This document shows, piece by piece, positions 17,183 to 25,563 of a DNA stretch of 45,176 nucleotides. The translations under genes were made by a program, and so were the position numbers. This DNA comes from Hylemonella sp. (GTDB lineage: Bacteria; Pseudomonadota; Gammaproteobacteria; Burkholderiales; Burkholderiaceae_C). The stretch lies in NCBI GenBank assembly GCA_030680575.1, contig JAUXVI010000027.1, forward strand, positions 1 through 45,176. Reading direction: 5' to 3'. The stretch's first letter is position 1, and each line of letters opens with the position of its first letter. The notes below the pieces were generated by a model. The model was not told where the DNA came from and searched no databases. It saw only the letters and a list, made by a program, of their open reading frames with translations.

Positions 17183-17206
17183 ACTTACCTTTTTGTTAGT
17201 ACTTAC
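17182..17206. promoter_or_regulatory. Candidate HxlR operator: TACTTAC direct repeat
   Basis: TACTTAC occurs at 17182-17188 and 17200-17206, an 18-bp period, with a palindromic AGTACT (17198-17203) overlapping the second copy. The sites cover the start of the HxlR gene and the divergent gap, so bound repressor could block both promoters. Confidence 0.5.
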
Positions 17207-17264
17207 GAAAAGTTTGTTTAAACGATATTCTCCCTGCGTGTCTTCGTTTAATCAAGGAGTTTGT

Positions 17265-18125
17265 ATGAGCGTGATGGCAATCACAGGGGCCTCCGGCCAA
17301 TTGGGTCGTCTGGTGATCGAAAGTTTGTTGACGCGCCACCCCGCGGCCAACATCGTGGCTGTGGTGCGTGACCCGGCCAAAGTGGCCGATCTGCAGGCCC
17401 GCGGCGTGCAGGTGCGTGTGGCCGACTACAACCAGGCCGATGCGCTGGAGGCCGCTTTCCAAGGTGTTCACAAGCTGCTGCTGATCTCCTCCAGCGAGGT
17501 GGGGCAGCGGGTGCCGCAGCACCGCAATGTCATCACTGCCGCGCAGCGCGCTGGCGTGGGGCTGGTGGCCTACACCAGCATCTTGCACGCTGATCGATCG
17601 CCCATGGGGCTGGCCACAGAGCACCGCGAGACCGAAGCCTTGCTGCGCGCCTCGGGCCTGCCTCACGTGCTGTTGCGCAATGGCTGGTACACCGAGAACT
17701 ACACCGCCAGTGTGCCCGCTGCGCTGCAGTACGGTGCCGTGCTCGGTTGCGCCGGGGACGGTCAAATCTCGTCGGCCGCCCGGGCCGACTATGCGGTAGC
17801 CGCCGCTACCGTACTGAGCCGGGCCGATCAGGCCGGCCGGGTGTACGAACTGGCCGGGGACGAGGCCTATACCCTGAGCGAGCTGGCCGTCGAGATCGCG
17901 CGCCAATCGGGTCAGCCGGTGGTGTACCGCGACCTGCCCGAGGCAGCCTACGAAGCTGCGCTGGTGCAAGCCGGGCTACCGGGCTTTCTGGCCGCCATGC
18001 TGGCCGAATCGGACGTGGGCGCCGCCAAGGGCGGCTTGTTCGACGACAGCCATGAGCTGAGCCGACTCATCGGCCGCCCGACCACACCGCTGGCCGAGTT
18101 GGTGAAGGCGGCATTGCCAGTCTGA
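17265..18125 (+). CDS. qorB: NAD(P)H:quinone oxidoreductase (NmrA-like SDR)
   Basis: A 286-residue atypical short-chain dehydrogenase that closely follows Escherichia coli QorB (YtfG). Shared segments are ITGASGQLG (nucleotide loop, residues 6-14), KLLLISSSEVGQR, PQHRNVI, LRNGWYTENY, YELAGDEAYTLSELA and SDVGAAKGGLFDDS. It reduces quinones with NADPH. I chose the ATG at 17265, preceded by AAGGAG; the frame extends upstream over the HxlR gene without coding sense. Quinones arise when catechol-type compounds oxidise, so a protective role beside a protocatechuate pathway is plausible. Confidence 0.92.
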   Translation: MSVMAITGASGQLGRLVIESLLTRHPAANIVAVVRDPAKVADLQARGVQVRVADYNQADALEAAFQGVHKLLLISSSEVGQRVPQHRNVITAAQRAGVGLVAYTSILHADRSPMGLATEHRETEALLRASGLPHVLLRNGWYTENYTASVPAALQYGAVLGCAGDGQISSAARADYAVAAATVLSRADQAGRVYELAGDEAYTLSELAVEIARQSGQPVVYRDLPEAAYEAALVQAGLPGFLAAMLAESDVGAAKGGLFDDSHELSRLIGRPTTPLAELVKAALPV

Positions 18126-18260
18126 ACGCCTGCCGTGTCAGGCCTGCTGGGGAAGTCTTGCTGATAACACCCTCTCGATCATGAGGCACGCGTCCAACTT
18201 GCCTATGATCGGGGCTGGGTTCGAGATTGCTCGAACCGTTTTGTTTTCGGAGTCCCTGAC

Positions 18261-19259
18261 ATGCAACAAAGAAAACTTGGTCCTTATCAGGTTTCGGCCC
18301 TGGCGCTCGGCTGCATGAGCCTGAGTTACGCCTACGGCGTGCCGCCGGCGCCGAAGCACGGCGAGCGTGTGCTGCTGGCCGCGCTCGACGCCGGCATCAC
18401 CCACTTCGACACCGCCGCCCTGTACGGCTTTGGTGTCAACGAAGAGCTGGTCGGCCGCGTGCTCAAACCCTACCGCAGCGAGATCGTGCTCGCCAGCAAG
18501 GGCGGCATGGCGGGCGTGACGTTTCCGGACGGCATCAAGCGCGTCATCGACGGCCGGCCCGAGGCCATCCGCCAGAACTGCGAAGACAGCCTGCGCCGCC
18601 TCGGTACCGACGTGATCGACCTCTACTACCTGCACCGCTGGGACAAGAAGGTCCCGATCGAAGACAGCGTGGGCGAGCTGTCGCGCCTGGTGGAGCGCGG
18701 CCTGGTGCGTAGCATCGGCCTGAGCGAGGTGTCGGCCGCCACCATCCGCCGCGCGCACGCCGTGCACCCGCTGGCCGCTGTGCAGACCGAGTACTCGCTG
18801 TGGACGCGCAACCCCGAGATCGCCGTGCTGCAGGCCTGCCGCGAGCTGGACATCAGCTTCGTTGCTTTCAGCCCGGTGGCGCGCGCTTTCCTCTCCGGCA
18901 AGTTGCTGGACGTGGCCACGCTCGACGCCAAGGACATCCGCCATGGCATGCCGCGCTTCGAGCCCGCCAACTACGCCGGCAACTTGAAACTGCTGCCGGC
19001 CTATGAAGCGGTGGCGGCTGAGGCCGGTTGCACCCCGGCCCAGCTGGCGCTGGCCTGGCTGCTGCACAAGGACGACAACGTCATCCCGCTCTTCGGCACC
19101 ACCAACCTGGAGCACCTGGCCGAGAACGTGGCCGCGGCCAGCGTGAAGCTCAGCCCCGAGATCATGGCCAAGGCGGAAGCCGTCATCAACCAGCACACCG
19201 TGGTGGGCAACCGCTACAGCGAGCAGAGCAACCGCGAAGTCGATACGGAAGTCTTCTGA
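18261..19259 (+). CDS. Aldo/keto reductase
   Basis: A 332-residue aldo/keto reductase. The opening KLGPYQVSALALGCMSLSYAYG, the catalytic aspartate and tyrosine in HFDTAALYG, the lysine in VLASKGG and the histidine in YYLHRW are all visible, as are the C-terminal NADPH-binding residues around VIPLFGTTNLEHL. It probably reduces an aldehyde or ketone; the physiological substrate is unknown. A CGGAG site precedes the ATG. The next gene starts 2 nt after the stop, so both are one transcript. Confidence 0.9.
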   Translation: MQQRKLGPYQVSALALGCMSLSYAYGVPPAPKHGERVLLAALDAGITHFDTAALYGFGVNEELVGRVLKPYRSEIVLASKGGMAGVTFPDGIKRVIDGRPEAIRQNCEDSLRRLGTDVIDLYYLHRWDKKVPIEDSVGELSRLVERGLVRSIGLSEVSAATIRRAHAVHPLAAVQTEYSLWTRNPEIAVLQACRELDISFVAFSPVARAFLSGKLLDVATLDAKDIRHGMPRFEPANYAGNLKLLPAYEAVAAEAGCTPAQLALAWLLHKDDNVIPLFGTTNLEHLAENVAAASVKLSPEIMAKAEAVINQHTVVGNRYSEQSNREVDTEVF

Positions 19260-19261
19260 CC

Positions 19262-19969
19262 ATGCCCACCACCTTGATGCTCCTGCCCGGCCTGAACTGC
19301 GACGCCGCTGTCTGGGCGCCGCAAGTGGCGGCCTTGAAAGATGCGCACTGCGTCATCCCCGCCTGGGGCCTGCGCGACTCGCTCACCGCCATGGCCGAGC
19401 AGGTGCTGGCCGAGGCACCGACCGAGCGCTTCAGCGTGGCCGGCCACTCCATGGGTGGGCGCGTGGCGCTGGAAGTGTTTCGCCTGGCGCCGCAGCGCGT
19501 GGAGCGCTTGGCGCTGCTGAGCACCGGCACCCACCCGCTGGCGGCGGGTGAAGCGGGCGAGAAGGAGCGCGCTGGGCGCATGCTGCTGTTGGAGATTGCC
19601 CGCACCCTGGGCATGCGTGCCATGGGCCAGCAGTGGGCGCGTGGCATGGTGCACCGTGACCGCCTGGACACACCGCTGTTTGATCAGGTGTTGGACATGC
19701 TGGCGCGCGGCAGCGCCGAGCAGTACGCGGCGCAGATCAAGGCCTTGCTGAATCGCCCGGACGCCGGCCCGTTGTTGCCCACCATTGCGTGCCCCACGCT
19801 TGTGCTGACCGGGCGCGAAGATGCCTGGAGCGGCCCGGCCCAGCACGAGGCCATGGCCGCCGCCATCCCGAGCGCGACGCTTGCCATCATCGAACACTGC
19901 GGCCACATGTGCACCATGGAGCAGCCGCAGGCGGTGAATGAGGCGTTGACGGCCTGGTTGCAGCGCTGA
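19262..19969 (+). CDS. Alpha/beta hydrolase
   Basis: A 235-residue alpha/beta-fold hydrolase. It has the oxyanion segment LLPGLNCDAAVW, the nucleophile elbow GHSMGG, an acid residue in TGREDAWSGP and the catalytic histidine in EHCGHMCTMEQP. It begins 2 nt after the aldo/keto reductase stop; the longer open frame upstream is a shadow of that gene. It is probably an esterase or C-C/ester hydrolase acting with the reductase. The substrate cannot be told. Confidence 0.88.
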   Translation: MPTTLMLLPGLNCDAAVWAPQVAALKDAHCVIPAWGLRDSLTAMAEQVLAEAPTERFSVAGHSMGGRVALEVFRLAPQRVERLALLSTGTHPLAAGEAGEKERAGRMLLLEIARTLGMRAMGQQWARGMVHRDRLDTPLFDQVLDMLARGSAEQYAAQIKALLNRPDAGPLLPTIACPTLVLTGREDAWSGPAQHEAMAAAIPSATLAIIEHCGHMCTMEQPQAVNEALTAWLQR

Positions 19970-19993
19970 TGCCCTTGCTGGCTGTGACGAATT

Positions 19994-20052
19994 TGCTATC
20001 GAAATAGTAGCTATTGCGGCATGACGGACGAGCGCTGGATGGCGTTTTTGTT
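19994..20052 (+). repeat. Intergenic hairpin repeat, copy F, terminator-like
   Basis: Begins TGCTATC, has a TAGCTA core and ends GATGGCGTTTTTG, matching the overall plan of the family. It lies about 25 nt after the hydrolase stop, and its T-rich end may act as a terminator. Confidence 0.6.
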
Positions 20053-20107
20053 TGAATCTGTCAGGCCGCTCGTTAAGATGCCTCCAGTGCATTTGCCAGG
20101 AGCATCT

Positions 20108-21268
20108 ATGAGCCCGTTAGAAGTTTCAAGTTCGGCGCATCACTACGGTCGTATGGCCATGCTGCTGGCCGGTGGCGTGCTCGCGTTGTTACTAACTGGC
20201 TGCGGGATTTTTAATACGGCGGAGGCGGCGCGGCGTGCGGAGACCGAAGCCGACAGCAAGGCAGCCCAGCCGCCGTCCGACACCGTGATTGTGATGGTCC
20301 CGCCCACGATGAGCCGCGACGTCACCGCCGAGTCCAGGCGACTCGCCTTGCCGGCCATGTTGTCGTATCTGGTCTATCTGAACCATCTGCCGCCCGCAGA
20401 GCGCAACCGCCCGGATTGCCGCGCCCACATCCAGGATCATCCCATCAGCACCCTGGACTCGCGTTCACCCCAGCAGGGGGCTTGGCGTCGCTGGGCACAT
20501 GAGTTGGGTTGTTTCAGTGACCACGGCTTGTACTACGAGGTGTATGTGTTTCGCAAAGGCGAGACGATCGAGCAGGCCGTGATCGCCATACGGGGTACGG
20601 AGAATTTGCAAGGACAAATGCTGCCTGACTGGTGGAACAATTTCGCCGTACCGTTTTTTGGCATCGATCCCACCGAGTACCAATACGCCAGAAAGCGGAT
20701 CGGCGATGCCATTGCCAAACTGCGTGAGCCCACTGAGGGCGGCCTCGGCATCAAGATCTACCTGGCCGGACACTCCTTGGGAGGTGGCATGGCCCAGCAG
20801 AGTGCCTACCTGGAGCGGGTGGAGGCCACCTATGTTTTTAATACCTCGCCCGTGACCAACTGGGCCAACATCAAGCTCGATCCAATGCTCAACGCGCAGA
20901 TGGAGCGAAATGGGACGAGTGACCCCACCATCATTCGCGTGACCGAACATGGTGAATTTCTGGATTACGTCCGGTGGGTCACATCTCGTGTGAATTCACG
21001 ACGCTACAACCGCACGGACTATCTGTTCCATTTCACGGAACCCCATTTCGTGAAATCGCACAGCATGGCCGTCATGGCATGCAATTTTGCTGCGCGACTC
21101 GCCCAGGTGACGCCGGACGCCAAGGGCGAAGTGGGTGCGTTCGCCTATACCCGCGACATGGCCCTGGCGTTGTTGCGCCTGCCCAAGACGGCCTCAGACG
21201 GCGAAGGCTTGTGCCCGGAGAAGTCGTTTTCACCCGAATGGAACAAGCAGTATCGGCCTGCGAGTTGA
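20108..21268 (+). CDS. Lipase-like (class 3 type) lipoprotein
   Basis: A 386-residue predicted lipoprotein. The ATG at 20108 has a CAGGAG site and gives a lipoprotein signal ending LLLTGC (Cys32); the frame continues upstream but through a repeat. The mature protein resembles class 3 lipases and related DUF2974 hydrolases: IRGTENLQG forms the oxyanion strand and GHSLGGGMAQQ is the nucleophile elbow with Ser223. It should be anchored in the outer or inner membrane and act on lipids or esters. It stands alone between two repeat copies. Third-position base use is a little more AT-rich than in the lig genes. Confidence 0.75.
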   Translation: MSPLEVSSSAHHYGRMAMLLAGGVLALLLTGCGIFNTAEAARRAETEADSKAAQPPSDTVIVMVPPTMSRDVTAESRRLALPAMLSYLVYLNHLPPAERNRPDCRAHIQDHPISTLDSRSPQQGAWRRWAHELGCFSDHGLYYEVYVFRKGETIEQAVIAIRGTENLQGQMLPDWWNNFAVPFFGIDPTEYQYARKRIGDAIAKLREPTEGGLGIKIYLAGHSLGGGMAQQSAYLERVEATYVFNTSPVTNWANIKLDPMLNAQMERNGTSDPTIIRVTEHGEFLDYVRWVTSRVNSRRYNRTDYLFHFTEPHFVKSHSMAVMACNFAARLAQVTPDAKGEVGAFAYTRDMALALLRLPKTASDGEGLCPEKSFSPEWNKQYRPAS

Positions 21269-21302
21269 GTGGTACCTGCGCCAGCCCTGTGCTGGGCTAA
21301 TC

Positions 21303-21360
21303 TGCTATCAAATTGGAAGCTGCTTTCGCTTATTCCATAAGGTCTGGCTGCCAATTTGGC
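21303..21360 (+). repeat. Intergenic hairpin repeat, copy B
   Basis: A 58-nt copy very close to the one at 25445-25502. The outer arms CAAATTGG and CCAATTTG pair perfectly over 8 bp, with an inner AGCTGCT core. It starts 34 nt after the lipase-like gene. Confidence 0.8.
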
Positions 21361-21442
21361 ATGTAATTTCTTGCGGGCCCAGGCTGTGCGTGGCTGACCT
21401 GCATCAGTACAACACCCGGCCCGAATGTGCGATGCTTGAGCC

Positions 21443-23251
21443 ATGAGCACTGCACCTTCTGCCACGCCGGGCTTTCTGTTGGCCCCCACACGTTTTCTGT
21501 TTTTCACCGGCAAGGGTGGGGTGGGCAAGACCTCGCTCTCCACGGCGGCTGCCATTGCGCTGGCCGACGCCGGCGAGCGCGTGCTGCTGGTCAGCACCGA
21601 CGCTGCCTCCAACCTCGACGAAATGCTGGGTGTGCCGCTCTCCAACCACGCCACGCCCGTGCCCGGCGTGCCAGGCCTGAGCCTGCTCAACATCGACCCT
21701 GATGCCGCCGCCGAGGCCTACCGCCAGCGTGTGCTGGCGCAGATGGAGATCAGCGCCACCCCGGAGGAGCGCGCCACCGTTCGCGAGCAGCTCTCGGGCG
21801 CCTGCACTACCGAGATCGCCGCCTTCGACGAATTCGCGGCGTTGCTGGCAAACGAGGCCAACGAAGCACAAGCAGGGCAGGGCGATGCCCCGCCCTACGA
21901 CCACGTCATCTTCGACACCGCACCCACCGGCCACACTCTGCGCCTCTTGAGCCTGCCCAAGGCCTGGACCGGCTTTCTGGCTGGCAACGACCGCGGCGCC
22001 TCCTGCCTGGGCCCGCACTCGGGCCTGAAGATGCAGGAAGCGCGCTTCAACGCTGCGCTGCAGGCCCTGAGCAACCCGGCCCTCACCACCGTGGTGCTGG
22101 TCACCCGGCCCGATCCGCTGCCCATGATTGAGGCCTCACGCACCGCCGAAGAGCTGCGCACGCTGGGCCTGGCCAACCAGCGCCTCGCCATCAACGGCGT
22201 GTTCCACGCCAGCCAGCCGCACGACCCAGTGGCCAAGGCCATCGAAGCGCTGGGCCGCCAGGCCATGGACACGCTGCCCGACGCACTGGCCCGCCTGCCG
22301 CGCGATGAAGTGCCACTGCGCGCGTTTGACACCGTGGGTCTGCCGGCCCTGCGCGCGCTCTTGGGCAATGCGCCGGCACCGGCCGTGGAGGCAGTGAACA
22401 CCGCGGGCGTTCCTGCCTTGCCCGCCGAACCCTTGAGCCGCCTGGCCGACGAGCTGGCCGCCGTCGGCCACGGCCTCATCATGGTCATGGGCAAGGGCGG
22501 CGTGGGCAAGACGACGATTGCCGCCGCGCTGGCCGTGGGTCTGGTGCAGCGCGGCCACAGCGTGCACCTCACCACCACCGACCCGGCGGCCCACGTGGCC
22601 AGCGCCCTCAATGGCAGCCTGCCCAACCTGAAGGTCGGCCGCATCGATCCCAAGGCCGAGACCGAGGCCTACATCGCCAAGATCATGGCCACCCAAGGCC
22701 GCGAACTGGACGAGCAAGGCAAAGCCCTGCTGCTGGAAGACCTGCAGTCGCCCTGCACCGAAGAGGTGGCCGTGTTCCACGCCTTCAGCCGCGTGGTGAA
22801 CGAAGCGCGCAGCGCCTTTGTGGTGCTGGACACCGCACCCACCGGCCACTCGCTCTTGTTGATGGACGCCACCGGCGCCTACCACCGGCAGATGACGCGC
22901 CAGTTTGAAGGCACGGCCAACGCCAATCACATCATCACCCCGCTGATGCGCCTTCAGGATGCGGAGATGACGCGCGTCATCCTCGTCACCCTGCCCGAGG
23001 TCACGCCGGTGAGTCAGGCCAGCGCCCTGCAAGACGACCTGCGCCGCGCCAAGATCGAGCCCTGGGCCTGGGTCATCAACAAAAGCGTGGCCGCCACCGG
23101 CACCACCGATCCATTGCTGCAAGCCCGCCTGGTCGGCGAACTTCGCCAGACCGAGCGCATCGCCAAGGGTCTGGCCCGCCGCACCTTTGTGTTGCCCTGG
23201 CTGCCCGAGCCGCCGGTGGGGGTGCAGGCCTTGGCGGCGTTGACGGACTGA
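21443..23251 (+). CDS. arsA: ArsA-family arsenite-type ATPase, two-domain
   Basis: A 602-residue protein with two homologous ATPase halves. Each half has a deviant Walker A (GKGGVGKTS near residue 23 and GKGGVGKTT near residue 352) and the ArsA signature DTAPTGH. The three cysteines that bind As(III) in the Escherichia coli plasmid ArsA (113, 172, 422) have clear counterparts at 121 (GACTTE), 188 (ASCLGP) and 438 (SPCTEE), with the same 250-residue distance between the last two. So it should be an arsenite- or antimonite-stimulated ATPase that drives ArsB. No arsB, arsC, arsD or arsR is in the window, which is unusual. Membership of the related Get3-type targeting group is less likely given the cysteines. 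Confidence 0.85.
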   Translation: MSTAPSATPGFLLAPTRFLFFTGKGGVGKTSLSTAAAIALADAGERVLLVSTDAASNLDEMLGVPLSNHATPVPGVPGLSLLNIDPDAAAEAYRQRVLAQMEISATPEERATVREQLSGACTTEIAAFDEFAALLANEANEAQAGQGDAPPYDHVIFDTAPTGHTLRLLSLPKAWTGFLAGNDRGASCLGPHSGLKMQEARFNAALQALSNPALTTVVLVTRPDPLPMIEASRTAEELRTLGLANQRLAINGVFHASQPHDPVAKAIEALGRQAMDTLPDALARLPRDEVPLRAFDTVGLPALRALLGNAPAPAVEAVNTAGVPALPAEPLSRLADELAAVGHGLIMVMGKGGVGKTTIAAALAVGLVQRGHSVHLTTTDPAAHVASALNGSLPNLKVGRIDPKAETEAYIAKIMATQGRELDEQGKALLLEDLQSPCTEEVAVFHAFSRVVNEARSAFVVLDTAPTGHSLLLMDATGAYHRQMTRQFEGTANANHIITPLMRLQDAEMTRVILVTLPEVTPVSQASALQDDLRRAKIEPWAWVINKSVAATGTTDPLLQARLVGELRQTERIAKGLARRTFVLPWLPEPPVGVQALAALTD

Positions 23252-23300
23252 TTCAGCCTAGCCCTAGGGAAATCCATGATGCCGCCCGCGTCACGCCCTG

Positions 23301-23334
23301 TTGACACCCAATTAAATACTAAGCATACTTACTA
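23301..23334 (+). promoter_or_regulatory. mobA promoter with overlapping MarR-type operator
   Basis: A perfect -35 box TTGACA (23301-23306) is followed after 17 nt by CATACT (23324-23329), a four-of-six -10 box. An imperfect inverted repeat TACTAAG-CATA-CTTACTA (23317-23334, 6 of 7 pairs) sits on the -10. In Comamonas testosteroni mobA is repressed by the MarR-type MobR, and this site would suit such a repressor. No marR gene is adjacent in this window. Confidence 0.65.
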
Positions 23335-23436
23335 ATAGTGATTCCGGCACACGGCCCATGCCTTGGGCGCAGCCGGAACCAGAGCACAGACGCGCCTCAA
23401 GCGGCCGTCCGATCCAGTCAGACGAGGAGCCCATCC

Positions 23437-25362
23437 ATGCAGTTCTACCAAGACGGCGTCCGCGGACGCGACCCCCACATTGCCGAGCCGTCCGAGTACG
23501 CCCAGGCCCACCCGCACACCGATGCCGTGCCCCAGGAACTGGACGTGCTCATCGTCGGCTGCGGCCCCGCCGGCCTGACGCTGGCAGCACAGCTCGCGGC
23601 CTTCCCGGACATCCGCACCGCCATCGTGGAGCAGAAGGACGTGCCGCTGCACCTGGGCCAGGCCGACGGCATTGCCTGCCGCACCATGGAAATGTTCGAG
23701 GCCTTCGGCTTTGCCGACAAGGTGCAGCAGGAAGCCTGCTGGATCAACGAGGTGACCTTCTGGAAGCCGGACGACAAGAACCCACAGAACATCATGCGCC
23801 ACGGCCGCGTGCAGGACACGGAGGATGGCCTCTCCGAGTTTCCGCACGTGGTGCTGAACCAGGCGCGCGTGCATGACTTCTACCTGGAGTCCATGCGCAA
23901 CTCGCCCAGCCGGCTGGAGCCGCACTATTCGCGCAAGCTGCTCGACGTGACGGTGGACCCCAAGGCCAAGGACTACCCGGTGACGGTGCGTATCGAGCGT
24001 ACCGATGCCGCCCACGCCGGCCAGGTGGAGACGGTGCGCGCGCGCTACGTGGTGGGCTGCGACGGCGCCCGCAGCGCGGTGCGCAAGTCCATGGGCCGCG
24101 AACTGGTGGGTGACGCCGCCAACCAGGCCTGGGGCGTGATGGACGTGCTGGCGGTGACGGACTTCCCGGACATCCGCCACAAGGTGGCCGTGCAGTCCGC
24201 CAACGGCGGCAACCTGCTGATCATCCCGCGTGAAGGCGGCTACCTGGTGCGCCTGTACGTGGAGATGGACAAGCTGGGCGAAGACGAACGCGTGGCCAAC
24301 CGCCAGATAACGGTGGACAAGCTGATTGCCGCGGCGCAGCGCATCCTGCACCCCTACACGCTGGACGTGAAAGAGGTGGCCTGGTGGTCGGTCTACGAGA
24401 TCGGCCACCGCATCTGCGACAAGTACGACGACGTGCCCGTGGCCGAGGTGCCCACGCGTCTGCCGCGCGTGTTCATTGCCGGCGACGCCTGCCACACCCA
24501 CAGCCCCAAGGCCGGCCAGGGCATGAACTTCTCCATGCAGGACACCTTCAACCTGGGCTGGAAGCTCGCCGCCGTGCTGCGCGGCCAGTGCCCGCCGGCG
24601 CTGCTGCACACCTACACGGAAGAACGCCAGTTCATGGGCCATGCGCTCATCACCTTCGACCGCGAATGGGCCAAGATGATCAGCGACAAACCCGCTGACG
24701 ATGGCAGCGGCGGTGTGGACCCGAAAGAGTTCCAGAAGTATTTCGAGCAGCACCTGCGCTTCACGGCCGGCATGGGCACGGTGTACCGCCCCTCGGTGAT
24801 CTGCGGCGACACCACGCACCAGGCGCTGGCCCAGGGCTTCGAGGTCGGCCGGCGCTTCCATTCCGCACCGGTGCTGCGCGTGTCGGACGCCAAGCCTCTG
24901 CAGCTGGGCCACGTGCACCGGGCCGACGGCCGCTGGCGCCTCTACGCCTTTGCCGGCGCCCAAGACCTGGCCAAGCCCGCCAGCGGCTTGCTGGGCCTGT
25001 GCAAGTTTCTCCAGGAGTCACCCGACTCGCCAGTGCGCCAGTACACGCGCCCGGGGCAGGACGTGGACGCCGTGTTCGATCTGCGCGCCATCTTCCAGCA
25101 GCCGCACAGCGAGATCGCCATCGAGAAGCTGCCCGCCATCCTGCTGCCGCAAAAGGGCCGCTACGGCCTGCGCGACTACGAGAAGGTGTTCTGCCCGGAC
25201 CTGAAAAATGGCCCGGACATTTTTGACCTGCGCGGCGTGAACCGCGCGCAGGGCGCCTTGGTGGTGGTGCGGCCGGACCAGTACATCGCCCATGTGCTGC
25301 CGATGGACGCGCATCAGGCCTTGGCGGCCTTTTTTGCCGGCTTCATGCTGCCGAATCGCTAA
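23437..25362 (+). CDS. mobA: 3-hydroxybenzoate 4-monooxygenase (MobA-type, FAD-dependent)
   Basis: A 641-residue flavoprotein hydroxylase of the phenol-2-monooxygenase-like group. It agrees over its whole length with what I remember of Comamonas testosteroni MobA, which converts 3-hydroxybenzoate to protocatechuate with NADPH and O2. Motifs are the FAD loop VLIVGCGPAGLTLAA, the DG motif VGCDGARSAVR, GDACHTHSPKAGQGMN for the flavin phosphate, and a thioredoxin-like C-terminal domain (about residues 460-641) ending VVVRPDQYIAHVLP. I chose the ATG at 23437 with a GAGGAG site; the longer frame to 23338 starts inside the promoter. The product feeds the ligAB operon upstream. Confidence 0.92.
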   Translation: MQFYQDGVRGRDPHIAEPSEYAQAHPHTDAVPQELDVLIVGCGPAGLTLAAQLAAFPDIRTAIVEQKDVPLHLGQADGIACRTMEMFEAFGFADKVQQEACWINEVTFWKPDDKNPQNIMRHGRVQDTEDGLSEFPHVVLNQARVHDFYLESMRNSPSRLEPHYSRKLLDVTVDPKAKDYPVTVRIERTDAAHAGQVETVRARYVVGCDGARSAVRKSMGRELVGDAANQAWGVMDVLAVTDFPDIRHKVAVQSANGGNLLIIPREGGYLVRLYVEMDKLGEDERVANRQITVDKLIAAAQRILHPYTLDVKEVAWWSVYEIGHRICDKYDDVPVAEVPTRLPRVFIAGDACHTHSPKAGQGMNFSMQDTFNLGWKLAAVLRGQCPPALLHTYTEERQFMGHALITFDREWAKMISDKPADDGSGGVDPKEFQKYFEQHLRFTAGMGTVYRPSVICGDTTHQALAQGFEVGRRFHSAPVLRVSDAKPLQLGHVHRADGRWRLYAFAGAQDLAKPASGLLGLCKFLQESPDSPVRQYTRPGQDVDAVFDLRAIFQQPHSEIAIEKLPAILLPQKGRYGLRDYEKVFCPDLKNGPDIFDLRGVNRAQGALVVVRPDQYIAHVLPMDAHQALAAFFAGFMLPNR

Positions 25363-25424
25363 GGCGCTTGGTTCGGCGCTGTCGTCCGCGGCCCTGCCTC
25401 CAGGGCTGCGGGCGCTTGACGAAG

Positions 25425-25447
25425 GCAAACCGGGGTGGCCGGTTTGC
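25425..25447 (+). terminator. Hairpin downstream of mobA
   Basis: Perfect 9-bp stem GCAAACCGG (25425-25433) / CCGGTTTGC (25439-25447) with a GGTGG loop, 62 nt after the mobA stop and running into a repeat copy. There is no long T run, so it may stop polymerase weakly or protect the mRNA end. Confidence 0.5.
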
Positions 25448-25502
25448 TATCAAATTGGAAGCTGCTTGCGCATATTTGACAAGGGCTAGGTGCCAATTTG
25501 GC
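25445..25502 (+). repeat. Intergenic hairpin repeat, copy A
   Basis: A 58-nt copy with perfect outer arms CAAATTGG/CCAATTTG and inner AGCTGCTTGCGC and AAGGGCTAGGTG segments. It marks the left border of the defence block, 61 nt before the MmeI-like gene. Confidence 0.8.
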
Positions 25503-25563
25503 TCATAAGTTCCAGAACTTCCCCTAGAATGACCGGCACAACGACCAAGGGAGACCCCGCGCC

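Noticed and set aside
23332..24963. 543-residue minus-strand open frame
   Set aside because: Antisense to mobA with shadow-type composition.
25425..25502. Possible attachment site at the left edge of the defence block
   Set aside because: The sequence is explained by a hairpin and a family repeat; no matching direct repeat was seen at the right edge and no integrase is present.
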